A DNA stretch of 64,000 bases from Microbacterium sp. (GTDB lineage: Bacteria; Actinomycetota; Actinomycetes; Actinomycetales; Microbacteriaceae). The stretch is taken from the NCBI RefSeq assembly GCF_031178445.1, contig NZ_JAPSIY010000003.1, forward strand, positions 217,253 to 281,252, given 5' to 3'. Every line of letters starts with the position of its first letter. The stretch's first letter is position 1. The position numbers and the translations under genes were made by a program. Below the pieces are notes generated by a model. The model saw only the letters and a list, made by a program, of their open reading frames with translations, was not told where the DNA came from and did no database searches. Of the stretch, positions 1 to 7,869 are shown one piece after another.

Positions 1-158
1 TGGGTGGTCCGGTGCTGCTGACACCGTCGAACGGGTTGCCCGCGGCGGTGAAGAACGAGTTGTCGCGGCTGAGGCCCCAGCGTGTGGTCATCCTTGGCGG
101 CACCGGTGTCGTCTCCGCCACCGTCGAGAGCCAGGTCGGCGCGGCGGTGAACCGCTGA
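1..158 (+). CDS. cell wall-binding repeat protein, C-terminal fragment
   Basis: Only the last 51 residues are inside the window; the first complete codon is at base 3 and the TGA ends at 158. The segment reads GGPVLLT, then a VVILGGTGVVS stretch, then ends AAVNR. This is the second half of a cell wall binding repeat 2 unit (PF04122), the same repeat seen in full in the proteins at 14876 and 30436. Proteins of this family are secreted and attach non-covalently to wall glycopolymers. Any catalytic domain lies upstream of the window and cannot be judged. The family call rests on similarity to the two complete paralogs here. Confidence 0.75.
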   Translation, partial: GGPVLLTPSNGLPAAVKNELSRLRPQRVVILGGTGVVSATVESQVGAAVNR

Positions 159-185
159 CCGACGGGGCTCTCAGCGTGCGTTGGC

Positions 186-191
186 TATGAT
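186..191 (+). promoter_or_regulatory. possible -10 (TATGAT) for the first exporter operon
   Basis: TATGAT fits the actinobacterial TANNNT -10 consensus and lies 43 bases before the GTG at 235. No convincing -35 hexamer is visible 17 bases upstream, so this is tentative. Confidence 0.35.
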
Positions 192-234
192 TGCCGTATA
201 CCTATGGCTGTACGCCGCATGCGCTATCTGAACG

Positions 235-1137
235 GTGAATCAATTGACATCCAGCGTGCCGATCGATCTCAGCGGGTTCGATGTACCTGGCCGGGGTCGA
301 GGGATCCTCGATGTGTTCCGGCGGCAGTATCTGTTGCGTCTGCTGGTGCGCAAGGGTACTGCGACTCGATACCGCAACTCGGTTCTCGGGTGGGTCTGGT
401 CGTATGTGAAGCCCGCCGCGCAGTTCATCATCTACTACTTCGTGATGGGCGTCATCATGCAGATGGACAGGGGAATCGAGAACTTCCCCATCTATCTTTT
501 CTCCGGAGTGGTCGCCGTAAACCTCTTCAACGAGGCGTTCGGTAACGCGACGACGTCGATCGTCGAGAACCGTGCTCTGGTGAAGAAGATCTACCTCCCG
601 CGGGAGCTCTTCCCGATAGCGGCGATCATCATCGCCTTCATCCACTTCCTGCCCCAACTGGCGATCCTGCTCCTGGTCTGTATCCTCGTCGGCTGGACGC
701 CGACACTGATTGGCCTTGGCGGAATCGTCCTTGGCATCGTCGTCGTCCTCGCGTTCGCATTAGGGCTCGGATTGCTCTTCGCGGGGCTGAACGTGCGCTA
801 CCGCGATGCCCAGAACTTCGTCGAGCTGATCCGGATGTTCTCGACCTGGACGTCTCCCGTGCTCTATCCCTGGCTGCTGGTCCAGAACGCGCTGCACAAC
901 CACGAATGGATCTTCAACGTCTACACCTGGAATCCGCTGACCGTGGCTGTCGAACTGTTCCACCAGGGCTTCTGGGCAGGCACAGTGCCGCCCCCGTCGG
1001 CAGGTGCTGACGACCCGAGCATCCTGCCGAACTTCGAGATCGCGCTGACTGTGTCCGCCTTCATCTGTGTGGCCGTCCTCGTCATCGGCCAGACTGTCTT
1101 CCGCCACTACGAACGAACATTTGCACAGGACCTGTGA
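235..1137 (+). CDS. polysaccharide/teichoic acid ABC exporter, permease (TagG/Wzm-like)
   Basis: This 300-residue protein is an ABC-2 type permease. After a cytoplasmic N-terminus, GTATRYRNSVLGWVWSYVKP is the typical pre-membrane motif of polysaccharide exporters, and about six hydrophobic segments follow (for example PQLAILLLVCILVGW and IVVVLAFALGLGLLF). Partners of this family move lipid-linked glycopolymers across the cytoplasmic membrane. The ATPase gene starts inside its stop codon (TGATG at 1135-1139), so the two are a coupled pair. The CDP-ribitol synthase next door suggests a teichoic-acid-like substrate, which is inference. The GTG start has no clear ribosome binding site; it was chosen because the conserved region begins soon after and no other in-frame start is nearby. 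Confidence 0.88.
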   Translation: MNQLTSSVPIDLSGFDVPGRGRGILDVFRRQYLLRLLVRKGTATRYRNSVLGWVWSYVKPAAQFIIYYFVMGVIMQMDRGIENFPIYLFSGVVAVNLFNEAFGNATTSIVENRALVKKIYLPRELFPIAAIIIAFIHFLPQLAILLLVCILVGWTPTLIGLGGIVLGIVVVLAFALGLGLLFAGLNVRYRDAQNFVELIRMFSTWTSPVLYPWLLVQNALHNHEWIFNVYTWNPLTVAVELFHQGFWAGTVPPPSAGADDPSILPNFEIALTVSAFICVAVLVIGQTVFRHYERTFAQDL

Positions 1138-1883
1138 TGGCTCAGATAATGCAGCTGACGACGAGTACCCCCAGCATCGTCGTCGACCACGTCTCCAAGC
1201 GCTTCCTGAAGCGCAACACGCATTCCTTCAAGGAAGCCTTCGTCGGATGGATTCGTGGCAAGAAAGTTCGGGCTGATTCCTTCCTGGCTCTAGACGACAT
1301 CACCTTCCAGGTTGCACAAGGTGAGTCGGTCGCCGTCGTGGGGCTGAACGGTTCGGGCAAGTCGACGACACTGAAACTCATCTCCGGTGTACTGGAACCC
1401 GACACCGGGCGCGTTTTCACGCGGGGGCGAGTCGCCGGCCTGATCGAAGTGGGTGCGGGCTTCCATCCAGACCTCTCTGGACGCGAGAACGTATACCTGA
1501 ACGCGGCGATCCTGGGCATGTCGAAGGAAGAAATCGACGCGCGCTTTGATGACATCGTCGCCTTCTCCGAAATCGGTGACTTCATCGACCAGGAGGTGAA
1601 GCACTACTCATCGGGAATGTTCATGCGCTTGGCATTCTCGGTCGCGATCCATGTCGAACTCGACATCCTGCTCGTGGATGAAGTGCTCAGCGTCGGCGAT
1701 GCCCCGTTCCGAGAGAAGTGCATCGCGAAGATCAAGGAGCTTACAGCCCAGGGAGTGACCATGCTCGTGGTGAGCCACAGCACGGGGATGATCAAGGATC
1801 TCTGTGACCGGGGAATCGTGATCAGGAAGGGTAAGAAGATCTACGACGGCGAGATCAACGGCGCCTTGGCCGCGATGAAGTGA
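1137..1883 (+). CDS. polysaccharide/teichoic acid ABC exporter, ATPase (TagH/Wzt-like)
   Basis: This 248-residue nucleotide-binding subunit has a Walker A (GLNGSGKST), the signature region YSSGMFMRLAFS in place of canonical LSGGQ, a Walker B (ILLVDEVLSVGD) and the H-loop histidine in VVSHS. The SSGM signature and short N-terminal extension are typical of TagH/Wzt ATPases. It ends soon after the ATPase core, so it lacks the C-terminal carbohydrate-recognition domain of some Wzt proteins. ATG at 1137 overlaps the permease stop; a GTG three bases earlier is the alternative. The stop codon lies inside a hairpin shared with the convergent gene. It probably energises export of the polymer made by the neighbouring teichoic-acid-like genes. 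Confidence 0.9.
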   Translation: MAQIMQLTTSTPSIVVDHVSKRFLKRNTHSFKEAFVGWIRGKKVRADSFLALDDITFQVAQGESVAVVGLNGSGKSTTLKLISGVLEPDTGRVFTRGRVAGLIEVGAGFHPDLSGRENVYLNAAILGMSKEEIDARFDDIVAFSEIGDFIDQEVKHYSSGMFMRLAFSVAIHVELDILLVDEVLSVGDAPFREKCIAKIKELTAQGVTMLVVSHSTGMIKDLCDRGIVIRKGKKIYDGEINGALAAMK

Positions 1884-1899
1884 GGCGCTGCCGCCTCAC
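1880..1899. terminator. bidirectional terminator hairpin with both stop codons in its arms
   Basis: A perfect 8-bp inverted repeat, GTGAGGCG and CGCCTCAC, with a 4-base loop. The TGA of the plus-strand ATPase (1881-1883) is in the left arm and the stop of the minus-strand cytidylyltransferase (1896-1898) is in the right arm. No U-tract follows on either side. Confidence 0.6.
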
Positions 1900-3284
1900 C
1901 TGGTCTTGTCGCGGATATCCTCAACACGCACCGAGATCACCTGCCCGGTTAGGTCACTTCCGAGCACCTGGAGACTCACCGCAGCGACGTTCTCCGGAGC
2001 AAGAAGCGTCTCGAGTGGCTCCTCGCCGAAGGCGTTAGTGCGCATCGGGGTGTGGGTCCTCTGCGGGCTGATGCAGTTGATGGACACACCGTCTTCCGAC
2101 CATTCCTCGGCGAGTGACTGCGTGAGATTCACGACCGCAGCCTTGCTCGCCGAGTAGACCCCGTAGTTGGCGCGTCCTCGGGTGTGCGAGCTGGATGTGA
2201 ACAGCAGCACCTGCCCGCCCGTACGCTTCAGATACTTGTGGGCCGCTCGTGCGACGATCACAGGAGCGAGGAAGTTCGTCTCGATGCCGGCTTCGATCTG
2301 CTTGACTTTCGTCTTCGTCAATGGTCCCATTTGCAGGACACCCGCCGTCACCACGACGGCATCGATCCGGCCAGCCTTCTCATGCACGGCGCGGATGGCC
2401 TTCTTCACCTGCCCTCGCGAGCGAACGTCCGTGCCGGTCGTCGAGCGGCTGAACTCGTGCACTTCTGCACCAGCTCGAGCGGCGAGCTGCACGATGCTCT
2501 GACCTATCCCGTAGCTGCCGCCGAACACGATGACGACCTGTCCGGACATATCGGGCAGCTCGCCGTCTGCGGTGAGGCTCGACGACTGAAGCTGGAAGAT
2601 CTTGTCGGCGATATGCACATCGATCGGCTCGGTGACCTTCATGTTTTCGGCCGTGCCGTCGACGACGAAGATGGGCACCTCGGGAAGGTACGTGAAGACG
2701 ACGCCACAGTCGTCCGTGGCATGGAAGGAGGGATCACCTGCTGCAAGCTCGTATGCCCGTCGGATAGTCCCCGCGCGGAAGGCCTGAGGCGTCTGGCCCC
2801 GCCGCAGCGTCGAGCGGTTCGGGATGCCGGTGATGTGCGAGGAGGAGTCGATTTGGATGATCGTATCGGCTGACGGGATCGCGGTATCGACAGCGTCGTA
2901 GTGTTCGAGGGCCTCCACGCAGTCCTCGAGGATGCGTTCGTTCACGAACGGTCGCACGGCATCATGGAAGAGCACCTTGGTGTCCGGATCGTCGTCGATC
3001 ACAGCCAGGGCGGCTCGGGTGGAGTCGTTTCGCGTCTCGCCGCCCGGGATGATCCGGCTGAGCTTCGGGAAACGCTCGGCGTCCTTGAACGACTCGAGCT
3101 GCTGGATCGCTCCGGCGTTCATGACGATGATGATCTCGTCGATCACGGGACTAGCATTGACCACTTCCAGCGTGTGCTCCACGATCGCCTTACCGGCGAT
3201 CTTGATCAGCTGCTTCGGCACACCGAGACCCACCCGAACCCCGATTCCACCAGCCAACAGCACAGCAACAGTTCGGGCAGTCAT
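1896..3284 (-). CDS. bifunctional ribitol-5-phosphate cytidylyltransferase / ribulose-5-phosphate reductase (Bcs1/Acs1-like)
   Basis: A 462-residue two-domain protein. The N-terminal half (about 1-235) is an IspD/TarI-type nucleotidyltransferase with AVLLAGGIGVRVG, then PKQ, and later FHDAVRPFV. From about residue 246 it is a short-chain dehydrogenase with the nucleotide loop VIVFGGSYGIGQ and the catalytic YSASKAA near residue 378. The same fusion and length are known in Haemophilus influenzae Bcs1 (Acs1), which makes CDP-ribitol from ribulose 5-phosphate and CTP. A plain ispD would lack the reductase. CDP-ribitol donates ribitol phosphate to teichoic-acid-like polymers, matching the adjacent exporter. 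Whether the polyol is ribitol is inferred from domain order. The ATG at 3284 is six bases after a TAGAAT -10, so a leaderless start is likely. Confidence 0.82.
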   Translation of the reverse strand: MTARTVAVLLAGGIGVRVGLGVPKQLIKIAGKAIVEHTLEVVNASPVIDEIIIVMNAGAIQQLESFKDAERFPKLSRIIPGGETRNDSTRAALAVIDDDPDTKVLFHDAVRPFVNERILEDCVEALEHYDAVDTAIPSADTIIQIDSSSHITGIPNRSTLRRGQTPQAFRAGTIRRAYELAAGDPSFHATDDCGVVFTYLPEVPIFVVDGTAENMKVTEPIDVHIADKIFQLQSSSLTADGELPDMSGQVVIVFGGSYGIGQSIVQLAARAGAEVHEFSRSTTGTDVRSRGQVKKAIRAVHEKAGRIDAVVVTAGVLQMGPLTKTKVKQIEAGIETNFLAPVIVARAAHKYLKRTGGQVLLFTSSSHTRGRANYGVYSASKAAVVNLTQSLAEEWSEDGVSINCISPQRTHTPMRTNAFGEEPLETLLAPENVAAVSLQVLGSDLTGQVISVRVEDIRDKTR

Positions 3285-3290
3285 CCCTGC

Positions 3291-3296
3291 ATTCTA
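3291..3296 (-). promoter_or_regulatory. -10 TAGAAT, leaderless-type promoter
   Basis: On the minus strand TAGAAT is followed by six bases and then the ATG at 3284, placing the transcript start at or next to the start codon. It abuts the terminator hairpin at 3301-3329. Confidence 0.55.
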
Positions 3297-3300
3297 TCGA

Positions 3301-3329
3301 GCGAGTGACCGCGGACCGTGGTCACTCGC
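3301..3329 (-). terminator. hairpin ending the LicD-coiled-coil operon
   Basis: A perfect 10-bp stem, GCGAGTGACC and GGTCACTCGC, around a 9-base loop. The right arm contains the stop codon (3322-3324) of the small minus-strand gene. The promoter of the next minus-strand gene begins five bases beyond the stem. Confidence 0.6.
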
Positions 3330-3549
3330 GGCCGGCGAGCGCATCCTCGACCTGGATCCGAAGCTCGGCGACGCGCCTGCTGTCGGCGCGCAGCTCGTCC
3401 AGGTCGACCTCGAGTTCGGCGACGCGCTGACGAAGGTCGTTCACTGTGTCGACGAGAGCGGAAACCGTCTCGGCTCTCAAGCGGCGGCGGGCGAGCCATC
3501 CGCGCGCGCTGAGCATCAGATCCTGACGGATGCGGACGAGTCGATTCAT
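3322..3549 (-). CDS. small coiled-coil protein (75 aa)
   Basis: A 75-residue protein with a basic N-terminal part (MNRLVRIRQDLM, then WLARRRLR) followed by a heptad-like helix rich in Leu, Val, Glu and Arg (VNDLRQRVAELEVDLDELRA). It has no signal peptide or membrane segment. It resembles small actinobacterial coiled-coil proteins of the DUF6752 type found in polysaccharide clusters, but I am not certain of that assignment. Its ATG overlaps the stop of the upstream LicD-fusion gene (ATGA at 3546-3549), so the two are translationally coupled. A partner or scaffold role for the phosphotransferase is possible, but nothing in the sequence shows a function. Confidence 0.7.
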   Translation of the reverse strand: MNRLVRIRQDLMLSARGWLARRRLRAETVSALVDTVNDLRQRVAELEVDLDELRADSRRVAELRIQVEDALAGRE

Positions 3550-5033
3550 GGGTGATCCTCCTGTCGCTGGTACTCGACGACCGACAATGTGCGCTGGACG
3601 CCGTCTTCGTCGCGGATTCGTGTGCGCTCCAGTAGGACGCAGCGCAATCCGGCTTCGGCCGCCTCTTCCATGCGAGTGGGCCAGTCAAGGTGCCAGGTAC
3701 GCGGCCGGTCCGGACGGTAGCGTCCCAGTTCCTCGTAGTCTGCGGTGATCACGCGCGCGCCGCGGCGCAGCGCGAAGTGGAACAGATGCAACAGCGCGCT
3801 GCGTCCGCGCGGATCCTGACATGCGAGCAGGTGGTTCGCGGTGACAGCGGTGCGCGTGTCCGCCGTTGCGTCGGCGAGCGCCCTGCGCATGAAATCGAAT
3901 GCGGGAAGATAGTCGACGAGGTTCACGTGCGCTTCGCCGTCGAGCACCGAACGGGCCGTGCCGACGGACTCGGCTCCGACAGCCGAGAGACCTGCTGCGC
4001 GGTAGGCGCACAGGTCCTCCCCGTTGCCGGAGCCGAGATCGACGACGGCGTCGGCATGAGGGATCACGTGGCTTCGGATCGCGTTGCTCTCGTGTGCGCT
4101 GCCTCCCTGGGAATAGCGGATCGTCCAGTTGTTGATCCCCATGTAGAAGGTGCCGAACCAGGCGTGGAAGCGGCGCTGCGTCTGCCAGGGCGTCTCGAAG
4201 ACGAACGAGGGATCGGGTGTGCGCCAAGACGGCCCGTAGCAAGCGGCGAGCCAGGCCTCAGGGTCGCGGGGCGCTGCCAGCCGCACGCCGTGCAGTTCAA
4301 CTTCCCCGAGCGGGAGGATCGCGTCCTCCATGCCCGCCGCGCGGACGTGGATGGGCTCGTGGAACATGCCCGACTTGTAGAACGCGGTGAAGATGTCGAC
4401 GTAGTAGTCGTGGGCATCGTCGTCGCTGAGCACCTGCAGATGCGACCAGCTGTGCCGGATCACTCGGAACCCGTTTTCGACGAGCAGGCGGTGCAGTCGG
4501 TCGTTCTCCAAGACGAGATCGGAGGGATGCGAGTGTTTGCTCAGGTAGGCGACATCGGCGTCATCGTCGTGCGGCAGGATCTCCGCGTCGCGGACCGCAC
4601 CGAGGAGCGTGCCGCCGACGATGAACGCCTCGAAACCGTTCTGCCGAAGGAAGGCGAGTACGTCGGCTGCGGCAGCGGCGACCTTAGGGCGAATGTCCTC
4701 ACCCGTCTCGAACGACGGCTTCATGCGCCCCCACTTGTCGACGCGGAGCGTGCGTCCCCGGCCGTCGACAAGGTCGGGCGATCCGCTGCCGGACCAGTGC
4801 AGTTTCCCTCTCCACAGCGGATCGTGACTAATCGAATCGGACACGATGCCCACTGCGCTTCCGAGCAGCCGCTCCCTCAGCGCGGGAGGCCAAGCCTGGG
4901 TGCGCCGTCCCGGCGCGAGCGTGGTCGACCAGACCCGGTGCCCGTCCAGCGTGACGTCGACCGTGCGCCCGACCGAAGTCGGCGAGTAGCGGATGCCGCG
5001 CCGGGTGAGCCTGACAGGCGGTGTAGGGATCAT
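3546..5033 (-). CDS. LicD-family phosphotransferase fused to a SAM methyltransferase
   Basis: A 495-residue protein with two recognisable parts. At about 135-165 is the LicD/fukutin-type core: FIVGGTLLGAVRD followed by LPHDDDADVAYL, the GGTLLG and DDD motifs of enzymes that transfer phosphocholine, phospho-sugar or polyol phosphate. From about 325, VVDLGSGNGEDLCAYRAAG is motif I of a class I SAM-dependent methyltransferase. The product may both attach and methylate a phospho-substituent on a polymer. A start at 5033 is preferred because AAGGAGG lies just upstream, although the 3-base spacing is tight; ATG at 5135 is the alternative (529 aa). The open frame runs further upstream, but that part looks non-coding. 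It overlaps the small coiled-coil gene by four bases. Confidence 0.75.
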   Translation of the reverse strand: MIPTPPVRLTRRGIRYSPTSVGRTVDVTLDGHRVWSTTLAPGRRTQAWPPALRERLLGSAVGIVSDSISHDPLWRGKLHWSGSGSPDLVDGRGRTLRVDKWGRMKPSFETGEDIRPKVAAAAADVLAFLRQNGFEAFIVGGTLLGAVRDAEILPHDDDADVAYLSKHSHPSDLVLENDRLHRLLVENGFRVIRHSWSHLQVLSDDDAHDYYVDIFTAFYKSGMFHEPIHVRAAGMEDAILPLGEVELHGVRLAAPRDPEAWLAACYGPSWRTPDPSFVFETPWQTQRRFHAWFGTFYMGINNWTIRYSQGGSAHESNAIRSHVIPHADAVVDLGSGNGEDLCAYRAAGLSAVGAESVGTARSVLDGEAHVNLVDYLPAFDFMRRALADATADTRTAVTANHLLACQDPRGRSALLHLFHFALRRGARVITADYEELGRYRPDRPRTWHLDWPTRMEEAAEAGLRCVLLERTRIRDEDGVQRTLSVVEYQRQEDHP

Positions 5034-5201
5034 TCGCCTCCTTAGGCGTTGAACGGCGTGTGCCGCCCGCGCTGGGAGATTCGTCTGCAGGGTGTCGCGC
5101 GTGCTGCCTACGATACCGTTCGCGTGCTGACGCATACTGCGCCGCCGCCGGAGGCCATTCGGCCTCGGAGCGGGCGCAGGAAGAGCGACGATCACGCGGG
5201 C

Positions 5202-5207
5202 TACAAT
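5202..5207 (+). promoter_or_regulatory. possible -10 TACAAT for the GT2/TagF-like gene
   Basis: TACAAT lies in the 277-base divergent gap between the LicD gene and the GT2/TagF-like gene. It would give a leader of roughly 100 bases. No clear -35 is seen. Confidence 0.35.
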
Positions 5208-5310
5208 CGGCCTTCGGGTGCGACATGAGGCGTACCGCCGTGGCGAGGTGAGTATCGCGTCGCCACCACAGCAATGCATATTCTCGATTCCGAATAGGGT
5301 TCCGCACCAG

Positions 5311-7869
5311 ATGACGCCAACGGTGTACAGCATCGTCGTTCCGCTATACGAGACCGCACGCTTCCTGCCTGCACTCCTCGGCTCGCTGGAACGACAGCGA
5401 GGGCGCGGTGACGAGTTCGCGCTGGAATGCCTGTTCGTCGATGATTCTTCACCCGATGACGCGGGCCGGATCGCAAGCGAGTGGCTCACCAGAACGGGCA
5501 TCGCGGGCCGCGTCATAGAGCAGCCGAATCGCGGAGTCAGCGCCGCGCGCAACAATGGCCTGGACCTGGCCACGGGCGAGTGGATCGCGTTTGTAGACTC
5601 GGACGACTTCCTCTCTGACGGCTACGTACTCGGCGTGCATCGCTTCCTGCGCTCCGTGGCGGAGGCATCGAACGGGGTCTCGCTCGTGTCCTGCAACGTC
5701 GCGCGATATCACGAGATCGACGACCGGTATGATCACGCGCATCCGCTCAGGGACAAGTTCAATCGTGGAGACCGGTTGTACCCACTTGAGCAGCATCCAG
5801 AGTTCATCCAATCGCAGGCGGCCTCGGCGTTCTTTCCGCTCGCAAAGCTGCGAGCCTCCGGTGTGAGGTTCCTCGAGGGCCTGCACGCCGCCGAGGATGC
5901 GCTGTTCGTGTCCTCGTATCTGCTCACGGAGACGCAACCGGTGATCGCCTGTGTCGCGTCCTCGGATTACTACTATCGTCAGCGCGCGAGCGGCGACTCC
6001 GCAGTGAACAGGTTCGCCCGAAATCCGGACTACTATTTTGCGCGGTTCACGCGGGGATACCTTCCGCTGTTCGCGAAGGCCAGGGCTACACACGGTTCAG
6101 TGCCCCATTGGCTCGGTCAGTACTTCTTGTATGACATGCGCTGGTTCTTCCCTCGTGAGATGGACGCGACGAACAAGGCGACCCACCTAAGCGCCGCTCA
6201 GAAGGCGGAGGTGCTGAGTTCGGTCGCGGCAGTGCTGAAGCAACTCGACCCGACCTGGGTGCGTGACTATTCGATCACCGGCATGGGACTCGAGCTGCGG
6301 GATCTGATGCTGTCGCTGATGGATGCGCCACTTCTTAGCGAAGGTCTCGTCGAGGTCCATGGCATCGATGAGCACAGGGATCTGGTTCAGCTCCGATATC
6401 GCTTCGTCGGTGAGCTGCCCGTCGAGAGCGTCACCGTCGGGGGGCGACCCGCGGTCGTGGTCGCGGCGAAGACGCGTCGCCTGGATTACCTGGGGCAGAC
6501 GAGGATGCGGCAGCGCATCCTGTGGATCGTCGCGGACGATGACTTGGTGGTGCTGCTCGACGGACGGCAACAGAAGATCGTTCTGGCACCGCCGAGTGTT
6601 CCCGCGTTCTCGGCCAGTCGAGCTCGGTTGGGGTTCGACTCCTACGTGGATCCGATCGGCCCGATTCCGCCGTCGAAGGCGCTCCGTCCTCTTCCGCGGC
6701 GGATGGTCGGCCGTGTTCGGCGCGAGGCGGCCGCGCTGGCCCCGGCGCTGTTTCGCAACGCGCGTGTGCGCGCCCTCGGCGAGGAGTTGCGCGAGTCGAG
6801 AGCGGCGAAGATCGTGCGGATTCATGCGCAACGGCCGCGCACACGCGCGCGGTACGGAGGCGCATGGCTGTTCATCGACCATGTGAATGTAGCGGGTGAT
6901 AACGCCGAAGCGCTTTACCGGCACGTGCGCGTGGAGGCTCCGGATGTGAATGCGGTGTTCGTCATCGACCGGCGGTCATCTGATTGGCAGAGACTGCGGC
7001 GTTCGGGCGCGCACGTGCTCGCGTACGGGTCTCTTGAGCACCGAGCGGCGCTCATGAACGCCGAGTTCGTGATCTCGTCCCAGCTGGGTGCCGAGAGCGC
7101 TGCGCCGCTTTCGCGCGAGATCTACTGGGACGGTCGTATTCCATGGCGATTCGTGTACCTGCCGCGTGATCTGATCCGCGACGACCATTCGATCTGGCTC
7201 AACGGGCAGCCGATCACGCTGATGGCGACCGCGGCCGACGATGAGCTGCGCGCATTGACCGATGACGACACCCCGTCGTCGTTGACCGCCCTGGAGGTGA
7301 CCAACACGGGATTCGCGCGACACGATGAGATCGTCCGAGAGCGGGCCGCGGCAGAGGGTCGCAGGCGGCGCCTTGTGTTGTTCGCGCCGTCGGATGACGA
7401 CCCGCTGTGGCTGGAGCTCTTCAACGACACACGCCTCTTGGGGTTGGCCGACCGATTCGAGGTCGATCTCGCTTTTCTCGACCCCGGCCGCGGAGACTTC
7501 CGCTCGAGACGCCTGCCGGAGCGGGTGCATCTCGCGGCGCACGCGGATGGGCGTGCGGCGCTGCTGGTGTCGACGGCGGTGCTGGTCACAAACAGCTCGC
7601 CGATCTCCCTCGACGCCGCCATCGCGGGCGCCGCTGTCGTCCGTTACCAGCCCGCCGACGGGGACGCTTCAGCGTTGCTAGACGAGCGCGAGATCGGCGC
7701 CGTCGCCGCAGATGTGGACGAACTGCTCGAGGCGCTCATCGCCCAGCTGGATCCCGCGCGGCCGATCGAACACACGGGGGAGCACCGACATCTGCTCCCT
7801 CCAGCGATGCGCGACCCGGACGGTCATGCGGCTGAGCGGGTTCTTCACGCGATTCGGGCGCTCCGATGA
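5311..7869 (+). CDS. GT2 glycosyltransferase fused to a degenerate TagF-like domain
   Basis: An 852-residue protein. The N-terminus is a GT-A fold GT2 domain: YSIVVPLYETARFLPALL, LFVDDSSPDD, SAARNNGLDLATGEW and AFVDSDD. From about residue 515 it aligns by eye with the C-terminal CDP-glycerophosphotransferase domain of the paralog at 43097-45739, but key positions differ. The paralog's FLQHG is here FVYLPRD (about 614), its LLITDYSS is VLVTNSSP (about 757), and no HP motif is seen. The phosphotransferase half is therefore probably inactive or altered. Start ATG 5311 was chosen because the GT2 fold begins eight residues later; GTG 5218 is an upstream alternative. It is coupled to the next gene (ATGA). 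Confidence 0.8.
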   Translation: MTPTVYSIVVPLYETARFLPALLGSLERQRGRGDEFALECLFVDDSSPDDAGRIASEWLTRTGIAGRVIEQPNRGVSAARNNGLDLATGEWIAFVDSDDFLSDGYVLGVHRFLRSVAEASNGVSLVSCNVARYHEIDDRYDHAHPLRDKFNRGDRLYPLEQHPEFIQSQAASAFFPLAKLRASGVRFLEGLHAAEDALFVSSYLLTETQPVIACVASSDYYYRQRASGDSAVNRFARNPDYYFARFTRGYLPLFAKARATHGSVPHWLGQYFLYDMRWFFPREMDATNKATHLSAAQKAEVLSSVAAVLKQLDPTWVRDYSITGMGLELRDLMLSLMDAPLLSEGLVEVHGIDEHRDLVQLRYRFVGELPVESVTVGGRPAVVVAAKTRRLDYLGQTRMRQRILWIVADDDLVVLLDGRQQKIVLAPPSVPAFSASRARLGFDSYVDPIGPIPPSKALRPLPRRMVGRVRREAAALAPALFRNARVRALGEELRESRAAKIVRIHAQRPRTRARYGGAWLFIDHVNVAGDNAEALYRHVRVEAPDVNAVFVIDRRSSDWQRLRRSGAHVLAYGSLEHRAALMNAEFVISSQLGAESAAPLSREIYWDGRIPWRFVYLPRDLIRDDHSIWLNGQPITLMATAADDELRALTDDDTPSSLTALEVTNTGFARHDEIVRERAAAEGRRRRLVLFAPSDDDPLWLELFNDTRLLGLADRFEVDLAFLDPGRGDFRSRRLPERVHLAAHADGRAALLVSTAVLVTNSSPISLDAAIAGAAVVRYQPADGDASALLDEREIGAVAADVDELLEALIAQLDPARPIEHTGEHRHLLPPAMRDPDGHAAERVLHAIRALR

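Noticed and set aside
1896..3284. Calling this gene ispD (isoprenoid pathway)
   Set aside because: The C-terminal short-chain reductase domain and teichoic-type neighbours fit a CDP-ribitol synthase better; a housekeeping ispD usually stands alone or with ispF.
3690..5045. 451-codon frame opposite the LicD fusion gene
   Set aside because: The composition is Arg/Asp/Val-rich without motifs, and the opposite strand carries clear LicD and methyltransferase motifs.
5034..5573. N-terminal extension of the LicD fusion frame to 5573
   Set aside because: It would overlap the start of the divergent GT2 gene and its sequence is low-complexity Arg/Ser/Pro. A Shine-Dalgarno-like AAGGAGG favours 5033.
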